This document shows, piece after piece, positions 54,031 through 64,000 of a stretch of 64,000 nucleotides of DNA. Both the position numbers and the translations under genes were made by a program. The notes beneath the pieces are model-generated. The model made no database searches and was not told where the DNA came from. It saw only the letters and a list, made by a program, of their open reading frames with translations. The stretch spans positions 1,054,001-1,118,000 of the forward strand of contig JAMWFC010000090.1 in assembly GCA_027475525.1 (NCBI GenBank), read 5' to 3'. Position 1 is the stretch's first letter. Each line of letters opens with the position of its first letter. This stretch comes from Macrolepiota albuminosa. Lineage: Eukaryota; Basidiomycota; Agaricomycetes; Agaricales; Agaricaceae.

Positions 54031-57000
54031 ATGGCATCATCGCAGTCAAAAATTCCAGTCCACTTGCATCCACTCTCTCCGGACGATACTGCATCTAGAA
54101 ATCGGCGGGCTCGGACGCAGACAGATACAGACTCACACCGGCAGCTGACCAATTATCATTCATCTCGAGCCCATCTTGAGTCTGATGACCCTGGAAGAGC
54201 CATTTTGGATGGCAACGTGCGCGGCTATCGCAAAGGAAATAAGGATAGAATAATTGGAAGTGGGAAGAAAGATTTGTCCACGGTGTGGAGCCAGCCAAAC
54301 GGCGTTGCACCCCTCTTCGTCGTCGGATCGTCCAGGGATTCTGCGTTATCTACTCGTCGCCACTCGAGCCTTGCGAAACCGGATGTCATTGTGACCAGCG
54401 ATACGGACGGGGAAATATATGATGCTCGTGTCAGAGATCAGGTTCTCTCTACCAATTGGCACAAGTATTCAGACGATGCCATTCACAGTGCTATCTCGAG
54501 CATTGGTGGAGTCGATTCATGCCCTGAAACTATGAATCAACCCTATCATATCGCACTACGGATACTTTCCTCGGCACTGCATAATTTGTCACGCGCCAGA
54601 ATTGAACTAGAGGAGAATAGAAGAACATTGCAAGAGAAGGAGATTGCGCGGCGTGAGAGGGTTAATGCACTTCTAGAAGAATTGCCGAACTCTGAACAAG
54701 ACGTTGCAAGGCGCGTTATTCAGTCAATATTTGCCGAAGCGGACGAGTCTCAGCATGAAGTGCGACGGCGACAGAGTTCAATGGTACATAGGTTATACAA
54801 TGTCCAATTTTTAATTCTAACACGATTTCTTGCAGTCTCTAACAGAGTCTCTAAGCGAAGCTCTAGCGGATGACACTTCATTTACGCCCAGTGCCAGTTT
54901 CGCGGAGACATCAGTGCTTACAATCAGGCCTGAAGAGTCAGACTCTGTAGCTGAATCTAAGCATCAATTCGCACAATCCACGACCTCCCTCGTGCCCGAC
55001 GACCAGGTCACTTCTACTGTTGTAGACACTGTTTCATCATCAGACTCTACAAAGGAGTCGGAAGGACGTAACGATCTCAATCCAGTACCTTATCGAGCGC
55101 GCCAAGAACGTCTTTCGTGGATGAATAGCTGGTTTGGGAACGGCTCCAAGAGGAAAACTCGTTCCCAAAGCGGACCAAGTTTAAGTCACGAATTCAACAA
55201 AGACCCACCGACATCCGAAGAGCCGACAACCGATACGGTAGTCCCTCCACGTCCCACAGCTATTGACGGTAGCAAACCCACCAAAAGCGTATTTGGTACT
55301 CTAGGAACCACCTTGCTCAGCTCGACAACGCCGAAGAAACGATCAAACGCGTTGGATACGCCTAATTCACCTGTCACCTCAACAAACTCAGATACAGAAT
55401 CCGTCCTCTATACACGCACAACACCACCGACATTATCCAATGCTCCCTCAGTTATCTCATCGCCGATGCAATCCAGTTTCGCGCCTACCCTCGCCGCACC
55501 TCAGTTGACAACTTTACTGGATTCCATTGAAGGAATCCAAACACCCCAAGTTGCACCAGCCCCACCCGCCGCAGAAGACACTGCCCCGCGCATACAAGGA
55601 TCCTCCCTTCGCGCTATCGCCAATGCTACGAGGGTAATGACAACAGAGCCCGCAAGCGTCCTGGCTGACTCGGGACGATACACAGCCCCTCTCATAGCTC
55701 AACTTGCATTCGACCTCATCTCGCACGCGCGGGATCGAGGAATTACCTTCCGCGAGCGGCCCAAAGAGCGACGAGAGTCCAGAGTTATTGAAGAAATGCC
55801 TAGGAAACATGGTCCTACACCGATAATCAGCCCATCAGACGGGGCGGATGCGACGATGACACTTAGTCGGGCATTGAATCATCAGGCAGAGGGGATGAGG
55901 AACAAGAACAGGAAACTGTCGGGGAAGCAAGGTGCCATGCCGTTCACGTCTCCGATTTTTGGGTCGTTTTTGCCGCAGCAACGTAAGACTGGGGTGGCAG
56001 ATAAGGCGCATGGCCAGGGACATGGAACGACGAACCATGAGGTACGACAGGGAGGTGTTGGGGCGGCGGGTGCACACCATGCTCCGATGAATGGGTCGAC
56101 AGTGAAGAAACCCGCGTCTGTTCCACTTGAGTCAATCATACCAGCTATGTCCAAGCCACCAACACAGTACCTCTCTCGCACCTACACGCCTCTCACATCG
56201 AGGGACTTTAGGTTTTCGATACCACTCCCCCAGAATGCGGCGAAGTTCAAGGTATATTATAACGACAAGAGCCAGAGGCCTCTGACGGATCGGTATGGGT
56301 TTATGTATGATGTGTCGCAATATGATGTGCTTTTGCTGATGAGGGCAAGAGAATGTGGGAATACAGCGCCAGCATGTCTTACTGGAGTCAAGATTGCGGA
56401 TAGAGAGGAAGATAATAGTTGGCCTGAGGAAGAGGAGGAGGAAGGAGGGGAGGGAGGAAAGGATGTAATCGAGGTTGTGAAGGGGAGCTGTACGTGCGAC
56501 GGGGAGTTTCGGCCGCCGCTGTCCTCTGCAACGCCGGCGACAACAGCAACGAATGCGAATGATACGGGTAGTGTCGATGGGCAGTCAATAACACCCAGCA
56601 CCAAGTCGCAGTCTTCGTCTAATAGCCGAAACCGATCGTCGACCCTCACATCCTCAAGTACCGTCCTGACATCTATGACATCTATTCTCCACGTCACGGC
56701 TGACACACCCCGGCATGTCTGCGCCAACACCATGCGGAGGTTGCTTGACCAACTCACAGCGATACATGACACAAGACAAACTTCCCGACGACGCGAATGG
56801 GACGTGTTCGTTCGGCAACGGAGTAGAGTCAAGTCACTCAAACCGTATTCTGCGGGCTCGACACCAGCCATGGCCTCCGCTGCCGGCGGTGCAGCTGCGA
56901 TACTTGGTCTAGGGACCGCGTGTGAGGACGATGAACTGGCACATAGTGAGGGGCTCATTGGATTCGCGCAGCTCGGGCTTTCGGCAAGCCGGGATGAACG

Positions 57001-58030
57001 GAGGGAGTTTGATAGGCTAGTGAGGAGTGGAATCCCACTTGTATATCGCGCGAAGGTGTGGCTGGAGTGTAGCGGAGCCTTGGAGATGCGTGAGCCGGGG
57101 GTGTTCCAAGATCTTCTGGAGGAGAAGGCGAAGGAGAAAGACGGCGAAAGTGAAGGCGAGGGGAAGGTGGGTGTGGAAGATGAGATTGAGAAAGATGTGG
57201 GGAGGACCATGCCATTGAATGTGTTTTTTGGGGGTGATGGGATGGGGGTAGATAAGTTGAGGAGGGTGTTAGTTGCGTATAGTCGGTGAGTCTGAATTAC
57301 TTAGGATATGCGGGTATGCTCATATGTTGTTTGCGTTCAAGGCGCAATCCTGCTGTGGGATACTGCCAAGGCATGAATTTGATCACGTCGACGCTGTTGC
57401 TCGTGCATGCGGACGAGGAGGAAGCATTCTGGACGCTGTCGGCCATCGTTGAGCGGATATTACCTGAAGACTTTTTCTCGCCGTCTCTCCTCCCTTCGCG
57501 CGCATGTCCTCTCGTGCTTCTTGACTATGTGCAGGAGCATATACCCAAGCTTTACGCCCACTTGACGAAGCTTGGCGTAGATTTGCCTGCGATATGTTTC
57601 TCGTGGTTCCTGTCGCTTTTCACAGACTGCCTACCGGTTGAGGTGGGTTGTTTTTATGTTCTTTTCTGCACCAGCACTAAACTTGTGGCCTGTGTTAGAC
57701 ACTGTTCCGAGTATGGGACGTGTTTCTTGTGGATGGGCTTGATGTCCTTTTCCGTGTGGCGCTTGGTATCCTACGTAGTAATGAACAGGAGCTCTTGCAG
57801 TGCGAATCAATACCCGCAGTGTATGTAGCATTGGAAAATCTGCCAACGAGGATGTGGGAAGCGGACAAAATCCTTCAGGTGCATAATCTTAACTACTTGT
57901 CCTATTCGTGAAACTTAAAGGGGACCTCTTTCTACAGCTAGAAGTCGACTTACGGGGATTAATATCCCATGCTGATGTGGCGAATAAACGGGAGGTTCAT
58001 GTCGCTACCCTCAGCAAGTTGATATCATAG
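54031..58030 (+). CDS. TBC-domain Rab GTPase-activating protein
   Basis: Exons 54031-54783, 54836-57285, 57342-57642, 57699-57878 and 57938-58030 (stop 58028-58030) give 3,777 nt, 1,258 residues, in one frame. The N-terminal two thirds is low-complexity Ser/Thr/Pro, with a coiled-coil-like charged stretch (ARIELEENRRTLQEKEIARR, about residues 190-210). The TBC domain runs from about residue 980 (IPLVYRAKVWLECSGAL). It has the arginine finger IEKDVGR (I-x-x-D-x-x-R, about residue 1035) and the glutamine finger GYCQGMN (about residue 1074). Both fingers are intact, so it should speed GTP hydrolysis by a Rab in membrane traffic. Later TBC blocks are ICFSWFLSLFTDCLP and FRVWDVFLVDG. A Glu/Gly-rich insert precedes a Cys pair (GSCTCDG). 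The GAP and substrate Rab cannot be named more closely. Confidence 0.93.
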
Positions 58031-58208
58031 AGTCTGTTCTACGTACATGGATCTTCGGAATCTCTTCTCCTGGCAACACCAAGACCAGTTGCCTTCTTTG
58101 ACGTGCGCATCATTCATAAAACATTTAGGAAGTCAACGGTCCTCCTACCCAAATTAATGAACCCTAACCTGGAGCTCGCGAAAGGCTCCCGAAAATTACT
58201 CAAAATAA
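58031..58208. other. Intergenic
   Basis: 3' flank of the TBC gene and the downstream side of the tRNA gene. No feature recognised apart from T-poor sequence after the tRNA. Confidence 0.4.
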
Positions 58209-58296
58209 TCCGACTTGCCTGGATCGAACAGGCGGCATCAAGATATGAGGGGATAACCATTACAGTCTTGCGCTCTACCAACTGAGCTAAAGTCGG
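58209..58296 (-). tRNA. tRNA-Tyr (GTA) with intron
   Basis: On the minus strand the acceptor stem CCGACTT pairs with AAGTCGG. The D arm is TAGCTCAGTTGGTAGAGC, which includes the A-box. The anticodon stem CAAGA pairs with TCTTG, the anticodon is GTA in CTGTAA, and the T arm is GCCTG TTCGATC CAGGC (B-box). About 15 nt between the base after the anticodon and the 3' half of the anticodon stem form the intron at the usual position, as expected for eukaryotic tRNA-Tyr. Discriminator base A. All stems pair, so it should be functional. Confidence 0.95.
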
Positions 58297-58605
58297 TTAA
58301 CGACATGACGCAAACTGAAGTTTATGTCGTTATCGCCGACGAACTGACAATGGTTGAGCGGGTCGGCTACCAACCTCTCGGTGAGTAATGACTAGTTGTC
58401 AAAGGGAACTTCCCTGATGAAGACTGAAGTCTAGATCGGTGTAGTGTAGTTACAAATAGCTACTTTCATATGGGTTCAGAATTAGCACTTACTATCTATT
58501 GAGGACCAATTATCCTTGTTGATGACCACGTGTCGAGTTTAGGTAAGGTTCTGAAAATGGAAGTGTCCACAGTTCGGGTAATGCCGGTGTGCTGAGGTTT
58601 CTACC
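58297..58605. other. Intergenic, promoter region of the acyl carrier protein gene
   Basis: No coding frame. Sequence immediately upstream of the ATG at 58606 is caccatg-like (ctaccatgtc), a good start context. Confidence 0.45.
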
Positions 58606-59401
58606 ATGTCTTTTATTCGTCTGGCCGCTCGAGCTTCAGCCCTTCCTACTTTCGCCCGGACTGCTCCTCGTGTGCAGCGCCAGCTCCTACAGCGCGCGGC
58701 GTACTCTGCACAGGCAGGACTCTCGCGGGATGTCATCCAGTCGCGCGTGTTTGAGGTATTGAAGGGCTTCGAGAAGGTCAACCCAGAAAAAGTAGTTTTT
58801 CTAACGTGTTTATTGTACCGTGTCGGAGCTGAACATTTTTCAATAGCTCTCTGTCACTTCGAACTTCCACGAAGACCTTGGTCTTGACAGCCTGGATCAG
58901 GTTGAAGTCGTTATGGCAGTTGAGGAGGTGAGTATTTTTCACAGAGTCGATATTCGCCTCGAACATGACTCCCTGTAGGAGTTCGCAATAGAGATTCCAG
59001 ATGATGAGGCGGACGCAATAACGACAGTACAGGAAGGTGCTGTCAGACCCATTACCTTTGCTATTTTGTGCTTACAAATATTTTCTTTCCCCTAGCAATT
59101 GACTATGTTGCTAAAACACCAGCAGGTTCGTATGTTTAACACACGGGCTCTATTCCTTCTAACTAAGTCTCACTCGTAGCTAATTAAAATATGACATTCT
59201 CATTAGTCTGTCTTGTCTAGATTGATTAAAACTCTTCGTATCCACTTCTGTGATGTTAGAATATTCTTCAAGCGTGGGTTTCGACGTGAATGTCGCATCC
59301 ATGTCCCTCTTTAGTTTTAATTCTATTAATTTTTCAAAGCTCATGATATATACGACACAAGATTCACAGCTTTGATCTCAACAGGCGCCTTGATCGAGTG
59401 A
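58606..59401 (+). CDS. ACP1: Mitochondrial acyl carrier protein
   Basis: Exons 58606-58791, 58847-58927, 58979-59036, 59096-59125 and 59385-59401 encode 123 residues. Introns are 55, 51, 59 and 259 bp. The N-terminus MSFIRLAARASALPTFARTA is Arg/Ala-rich without acidic residues, a typical mitochondrial targeting peptide. The carrier domain has LGLDSLDQVEVVMAVEEEF, in which Ser77 of the DSL motif receives 4'-phosphopantetheine, and ends IDYVAKTPAGALIE. The protein carries acyl chains in mitochondrial type II fatty-acid and lipoate synthesis; it is also a subunit of complex I and of the Fe-S assembly machinery. Length and domain ends match the family. The last exon has only five codons and is the least certain part. 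Confidence 0.93.
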
Positions 59402-59428
59402 GGAGACATGGTTCAATTTATTAAGTGA

Positions 59429-59923
59429 TTACCACCTTACAATACGTCGACAAATAGATCTGACTCTTGCCCAGAAACGTTTCCTTCTTTCTTTGCGCTT
59501 TGCTTCAGCCTCGTCTGCCCGCTTGATACATTCAGACAGACTCGCCCAAGATTTGTCTGATTCCGGAGACTCAGTGCGAGCCTTCGAGTGCCTACTCTTG
59601 ATATGACCCCGGGATGAAGTAGCGTGCTTGTCGGAGTAGTTCCTATGGCGACTCGAGGTATGTCTAGTAGACGCGCTTTGGCGGTGGGATTGATGAACAC
59701 GAGTTGTTGATGCCAAACGACCTTGATCCGAGGCGTGTCCATTAAGTCTTGAACTAGAGTAGTTCGAGGGTGGCATCGGTGAAGCGTGTCGGTGACTCCT
59801 TGAATGAGAGTGGGAAGCAGGGGTAACTGAACTCGAGTTACCCAGCACCGGTGGTTGTGCGAGGTATTGGATCCTCCTTGAACTGCTTGAATGATTTCTG
59901 GAGGTTCGTTGATCCCTTCTCAT
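59429..59923 (-). CDS. Hypothetical small basic protein
   Basis: A 164-codon uninterrupted frame beginning MRRDQRTSRNHSSSSRR and ending RKRFWARVRSICRRIVRW (stop near 59429). It is rich in Ser, Arg and His, with a charged helical C-terminus (ECIKRADEAEAKRKERRKR). No family recognised. It converges with the acyl carrier protein gene, the two stops lying about 30 bp apart. An upstream exon on the same strand (59920-60162) is possible. Composition alone keeps the frame open in many random sequences, so the call is tentative. Confidence 0.45.
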   Translation of the reverse strand: MRRDQRTSRNHSSSSRRIQYLAQPPVLGNSSSVTPASHSHSRSHRHASPMPPSNYSSSRLNGHASDQGRLASTTRVHQSHRQSASTRHTSSRHRNYSDKHATSSRGHIKSRHSKARTESPESDKSWASLSECIKRADEAEAKRKERRKRFWARVRSICRRIVRW

Positions 59924-60164
59924 ATTTCCAGTACCTGGTGTGGCAGAGTGACTTGAAGACCGGTTTGACCAGGGTTAGTGTTGGTCATTTTCAAATACGT
60001 GTTCATATCACCTTGCAATATATGTGCCAGTTGAGTATCCCGCTGGCGCTTGAACTTCATATCTTGGATTTGCTTGATAGTAAATATACACCTGTTCATT
60101 GTAGTGTCTGCGATGAGCTTGATGCGAGTGTGGCGCGGTAGGATAATAATATGCCATAGCAAAA

Positions 60165-61080
60165 GGCTATCCGCCCACTGCGGATGTGAGTTGCGGACTC
60201 TGTTCGATGGAGGTTGATGTTCTGTGACAATATAGGTGTGAGGGAAATGTTCTGGAGTCCCAATTCACCTGTGCAGACTTAGGCCAATTTTTAAACGATG
60301 CTTGAGCCACAAAAAAAACACGCATCGAACACGAGGCTTGATGATGTACGTAAGGTATCACTTCAGAGAAGGCGACTATATCATGTCCAATCGTATCGTA
60401 ACAACAATGATGTTTTTTTTTTCTGTTTTATTCTCTATATCACTAACAATTAGGTGGTTTTGTTGCTTCGAATTATGTTTTCGTGATCTTTTATTGTGAC
60501 TCTTTGAACTCAGAGTATGCAGATCAAACAAACCATACAAGACTGCTTTGCATGGTATCGGCTCTATTGTGACACCGTCATTATCATAAACATTATGATG
60601 ACTCCCTAGAATTCTGAGAAATTGAAAGACATACTTGAATGAAATACACAATCTTGCCACTTGACCTCAGGTCGACTCTTCGTATTAGGACTCGTTCAAA
60701 AGCCTGATCACTACAGTTGCTTGTCAACAATACTGTGGCGAGAGTTTAAGACGAAAGTGTTGTGCATGAGGTGACGGTTGTCATGCAACGGGCCGATGAT
60801 CGTTTTTCAGGCACAATGTTCGAGTCCTTTTCTAATTCTTACCTTTGTCCCTCTTCACGGCTATTTCTGGTAAGCGTTATGCCACGCGACCGAAATAAGA
60901 CCCTCAGGTTATGAAGTACGAGACGGTACCGTGTTTGATGACCTCTTCGAACATGCACCTACGGTTTACAGTCGTCCACAATCGCGCCCGAACAGAAAGA
61001 CCAGCTATCTGTACAGGCGCATCCTGACCAAGTTTGTCGCAGCATAATGCAGAATATATGTATTCACGTATATAGTACAA
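60165..61080. other. No gene recognised
   Basis: Intergenic sequence between the host island and the copia fragment. Short open frames on both strands lack similarity; a 10-T run is at about 60412. Confidence 0.4.
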
Positions 61081-61081
61081 T

Positions 61082-61179
61082 CTGAAGTTCGAAATCGAAG
61101 ATAATTAATATGAGTAAATGAGTACCTAGTATTACTTACCTGAAGTTCGAAATCGAAGATAATTCGAACTTCAGGTATC
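61082..61179. repeat. Direct and inverted repeat of a 13-25 bp motif
   Basis: ctgaagttcgaaatcgaag followed by ataatt occurs at 61082 and 61141 (59 bp apart). The second copy is followed by ttcgaacttcaggt, making a near-perfect inverted repeat at 61140-61178. It lies just beyond the 3' end of the copia fragment, probably in its LTR. Confidence 0.75.
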
Positions 61180-61324
61180 TGTACGTATTTTATAAGTGAA
61201 GTTGAGACATTTCGAATTTCATGGAAGTTTTATGACATAACAAAACAAAATGAAATGTATAGTAAACGAAACGTACGTCATGAACGAATCATATATGATC
61301 TCGTATTGATGTAATTCTCCGAAG

Positions 61325-62525
61325 TCAAACGTCATTTTCTTCGACACTCCCACTTGACGTCGACGTAGGAGGTAAGATCCGAAGTTTGTCTCGATATTTG
61401 ACGAATGTTTCGTGAGGCAGGGCTTTAGTTAAGGTGTCGGCTATCATATTGTGTGTTGAAACGTATTGTAATTTGATATTGCCTCTTCTGATTTGATCAC
61501 GAATGAAATGATAACGTATGTCGATGTGTTTAGCACGAGAGTGACCAACAGGATTGTTGGAGAGAGCGATACTTCCGGCGCTATCGGTGTAAATAGTGGT
61601 TGCTCCGGTTTGCCCGAGATCAAGGTCGTTGAGTAAGTTCCGGAGCCAAATTGCCTCCCTTGTAGCATTTGCCGAAGCTATATATTTGGCTTCCACAGTC
61701 GATGTAGCGATGCCCAGCTGTTTCTTGGAGGACCATGATACGACACTTCCATTGATCTCGTAGCACCAACTGCTAATGGATTTTTGATCGTAATGATCTT
61801 GTGCCCAGTTCGTGTCACTCCACCCTACCAGACTCACCTCAGCGTCTGCAGATCCACCCAAGACTAGACCATAACTTCTGGTGCCCTTTAGATAACGTAG
61901 TATGCGTTTGCACGCCGTTAGATGTGGTATGCCGGGGTTGTTGGCAAATTGCGCCACCAGGCTCACAGCAAATTGGATATCCGGGCGGGTTTGAGTCGCA
62001 TAAAGAAGCGATCCGACCATTGATAAGTAGTTGATTCCATTGGCATACTTTGTGTATTGCTCGATATCCTCGTCAGATTTGGGTGATTGTAACATTGACA
62101 GATTATGATTCATGGCTAGTGGCGTCGCGATCTCGTGACAACTGCTCATTCCGAAGCGATTTAGGATTGAATCGATGTAGGCCGATTGATCAAGACGTAT
62201 AGTTCGATTTTCTCGATAACGTGTGATTCGAAGTCCAAGCATATAGTGGATTTCCCCCAAATCCGTTATCTCAAATTCACTGCTCATGTCGTTTTTGAAC
62301 GTGATTATTCGGCTGAGATCATTTCCCGCAATTGCCATGTCGTCCACATATACTAAAATGATCAATATGATTTTACCTTGTGACCGGAGAATGTATAAGC
62401 AGTCGTCAGCTCGTGATTGTTTGAAACCAAGACACATGAGTACGTCATGCAGACATTCCTTCCATTTCTGACCAGCTTGTTTTAAGCTGTAAATGGCTTT
62501 ACGCAGTTTCCAGTATCTCGCTGAT
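61325..62525 (-). pseudogene. Copia RT C-terminal half and RNase H, 5'-truncated
   Basis: An uninterrupted minus-strand frame of about 400 codons. It starts within RT at KLRKAIYSLKQAGQKWK (about 62515), continues with the YVDDM catalytic motif (about 62355-62340), then TRPDIQFAVSLVAQFANNP, RILRYLKGTRSYGLV, RNase H (VVSWSSKKQ, STVEAKYIASANATREAIW, DSAGSIALSNN, AKHIDIRYHFIRDQI) and ADTLTKALPHETF, ending at TGA near 61325. Everything upstream of RT palm is missing: sequence changes abruptly near 62525. The family differs from the two copia elements at 42-51 kb. The frame is open, so truncation is recent, or the junction is an assembly joint. Confidence 0.85.
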
Positions 62526-62935
62526 AGGCTTCTACTCGGACTGAGCGCATCAAGGGACATTATAGGCCGACCAACACTTGACACACTAGAGACTCTAGCG
62601 ACCAGCCTTGGGTACAGAGCAGCCCTAGCGCGGGTGCTCTATGGCAAGACTTATCCATTCATCTCAATCACCAGTATCAGCCCCTCAGCGCACTCCACTC
62701 AGTTACTTTGAAGACCAAGAAGGCTCAGAACTCATAGCGCTAGCACAATGGCGGGAGGTGACTCTGACCAAACCCCAATCAGTACTGAAAGGAGTTAGCA
62801 ATTGGCGCTGTCAATCACCGAGGCACCTCAATCAGAAGTCTAAAGGAATCAATGATGACGAGACAGGATACATGCAGACCCGACATTTAAATCTATCAAA
62901 AGATGTTTAGCGCCAGAATTAGCGCTCACGGCGTC
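62526..62935. other. Unidentified repeat-like segment with tagcgc motifs
   Basis: A plus-strand open stretch (62641-62910) has no recognised similarity. gcgctag/tagcgc motifs become frequent here and continue to the window end, suggesting it belongs to the following LTR element or another copy. Confidence 0.35.
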
Positions 62936-63067
62936 TGTCAAGGATTTCCCGACCATACCCCGGGATGGCATGGCCAATTAAATTACATCAAAAAGTGAGC
63001 AAACTCGTACCACTTCTAAGTAGTTTTAGAGTCGCCGTTGGTCGCCGTCACCCATGTGCTGCAGGTC

Positions 63068-63221
63068 GCCGTTGACAGGTGGCTGTTAGCTACAGTCACA
63101 AAGAGAGGCGCTAATTGGTAGCGCCGTCAATGGACTTATTTTGGGCCGTTGACAGGTGGCTGTTAGCTACAGTCACAAAGAGAGGCGCTAATTGGTAGCG
63201 CCGTCAATGGACTTATTTTGG
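63068..63221. repeat. 77-bp exact tandem duplication 17
   Basis: Copies 63068-63144 and 63145-63221, upstream of the TATA motif in the probable LTR. Confidence 0.95.
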
Positions 63222-63496
63222 AAATACCGTAGCGCATAGTATAAAAACTAGCTACTTGCCATGTATATAACAACAAATTGTAACCTCTTGAGCACCCAGT
63301 TACACTTAGCGTTCAAATCGCGCTAGCATTGCCTGACTTCGTCACCAAGTTCAGCGCTAGCTTCGTCTATCTCGTCTTCGTCGTTTATGGTGCCACCTAC
63401 AGGCATGCTACGCTGTGCTATTCGTTTTATTCTCTATAACTTCTCCTAAACTACAACGCTTACCACTTGCTAGGTAGCATCCAAGGCGCTATCATC

Positions 63497-63650
63497 TAGC
63501 GCTGATAGGACCCCATACAGGATCAGCGCATCAACGGCAGGCGACGGCAACGCGGCACCAACTCAAAATACCTTAGCGCTGATAGGACCCCATACAGGAT
63601 CAGCGCATCAACGGCAGGCGACGGCAACGCGGCACCAACTCAAAATACCT
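63497..63650. repeat. 77-bp exact tandem duplication 18
   Basis: Copies 63497-63573 and 63574-63650, in the 3' part of the probable LTR. Confidence 0.95.
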
Positions 63651-64000
63651 TAGCACGCGCTAATTATCCAATTTGGGCGATATTTGACGGCCGCGCACGG
63701 CAAGAAGCAGATCCGATCAATGATAGCGCCAACGGCAGACAGAATGACAACTGACAGATGGCATCAGTCACTGACGACAGCGCTTAGCGAGAAGCTTGAT
63801 GATCTATCAAAAACTGACGGACAGCTTGGCGTTTGACCTTGGCGTCTGACACCGCTTACCGTCTCGATTTGGCGCCCAACGTCGCTTAGGTGTTCTGACA
63901 GGCAGGAGGGTGATGGATTGATGGTTTAGCACCGCGATCTGCCGCCGGGTGGTGCCAAGGGTCCTCAAAGGACGGTAGGGATCTGAAACCGTTGGAGCTA

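Larger units (their letters stand above)
62936..63851 (+). repeat. Probable LTR of a retrotransposon entering from the right
   Basis: TGTCAAGG at 62936 and ...GTCTGACA at 63851 give TGTCA...TGACA termini. TATAAAA at 63240-63246 is a plausible promoter. At 63870 TGGCGCCCAACGTCGC resembles the primer-binding site of many Ty3/gypsy elements, though it is 18 bp from the proposed LTR end. Two 77-bp duplications (63068, 63497) lie inside, so its real length would be about 760 bp. A second LTR copy is not in the window. Confidence 0.45.

Noticed and set aside
56257..57210. 317-codon minus-strand frame antisense to the TBC exon
   Set aside because: Ser/Pro-rich shadow of the coding exon; no similarity and no splice or start support.
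54830..57289. Separate gene starting at the in-frame Met of exon 2 of the TBC gene
   Set aside because: The 54784-54835 intron has clean GT-AG ends and joins the upstream exon in frame, so the upstream ATG at 54031 is preferred.
60376..60660. 94-codon minus-strand ORF in the host-to-repeat spacer
   Set aside because: AT-rich composition, no similarity, no coding context.

Overview
The window looks like a transposon-rich stretch of an Agaricomycete (mushroom-forming basidiomycete) genome. The evidence is spliced genes with 46-72 bp GT-AG introns, a KDZ transposase with the arrangement usual in basidiomycetes, Helitron, Tc1, Ty1/copia and Ty3/gypsy elements, and a short island of conserved single-copy genes. 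The species cannot be named from the sequence.

Layout. 1-5325: Ty3/gypsy element (gypsy-1, minus strand) entering from the left edge, with gag, two retropepsin-like domains and its 5' LTR. It is inserted in a Helitron (5326-about 9100, minus strand). 9.7-15.2 kb: two divergent, spliced, apparently intact genes of unknown function, flanked by arrays of a 28-bp repeat; this is the best candidate for something undescribed. 15.7-15.9 kb: a 51-bp tandem repeat. 16483-28161: a complete but decayed gypsy element (gypsy-2) with 166-bp LTRs and a GTATG target duplication; it carries an extra ORF of about 3 kb downstream of integrase. 29.5-32.9 kb: a KDZ transposase relic split by a Tc1/mariner element. 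33.2-37.4 kb: two decayed ORFs that probably accompany KDZ elements. 38180-38934: a solo LTR of the gypsy-1 family. 39.6-41.6 kb: tRNA-derived, SINE-like repeats. 42.0-51.7 kb: a decayed copia element, split by a nearly intact second copia (43432-48680) and by a solo LTR (49222-50211).

Host island, 52.7-59.9 kb: casein kinase 2 beta subunit (minus), a TBC-domain Rab GAP (plus), tRNA-Tyr with an intron (minus), mitochondrial acyl carrier protein (plus) and a basic hypothetical protein (minus). From 61.3 kb a 5'-truncated copia and a probable LTR mark the return to repeats.

Two features affect the whole window. First, 18 exact tandem duplications all have a period of 77 bp. They lie in unrelated elements and shift reading frames, and look like uncollapsed k=77 de Bruijn overlaps rather than biology. 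Second, most premature stops in the elements are TGA where the context favours an Arg CGA codon, and repeat copies differ almost only by transitions. This suggests cytosine methylation with deamination, or a RIP-like process. Gene models below were spliced by eye, so their outer exons are the least certain parts.
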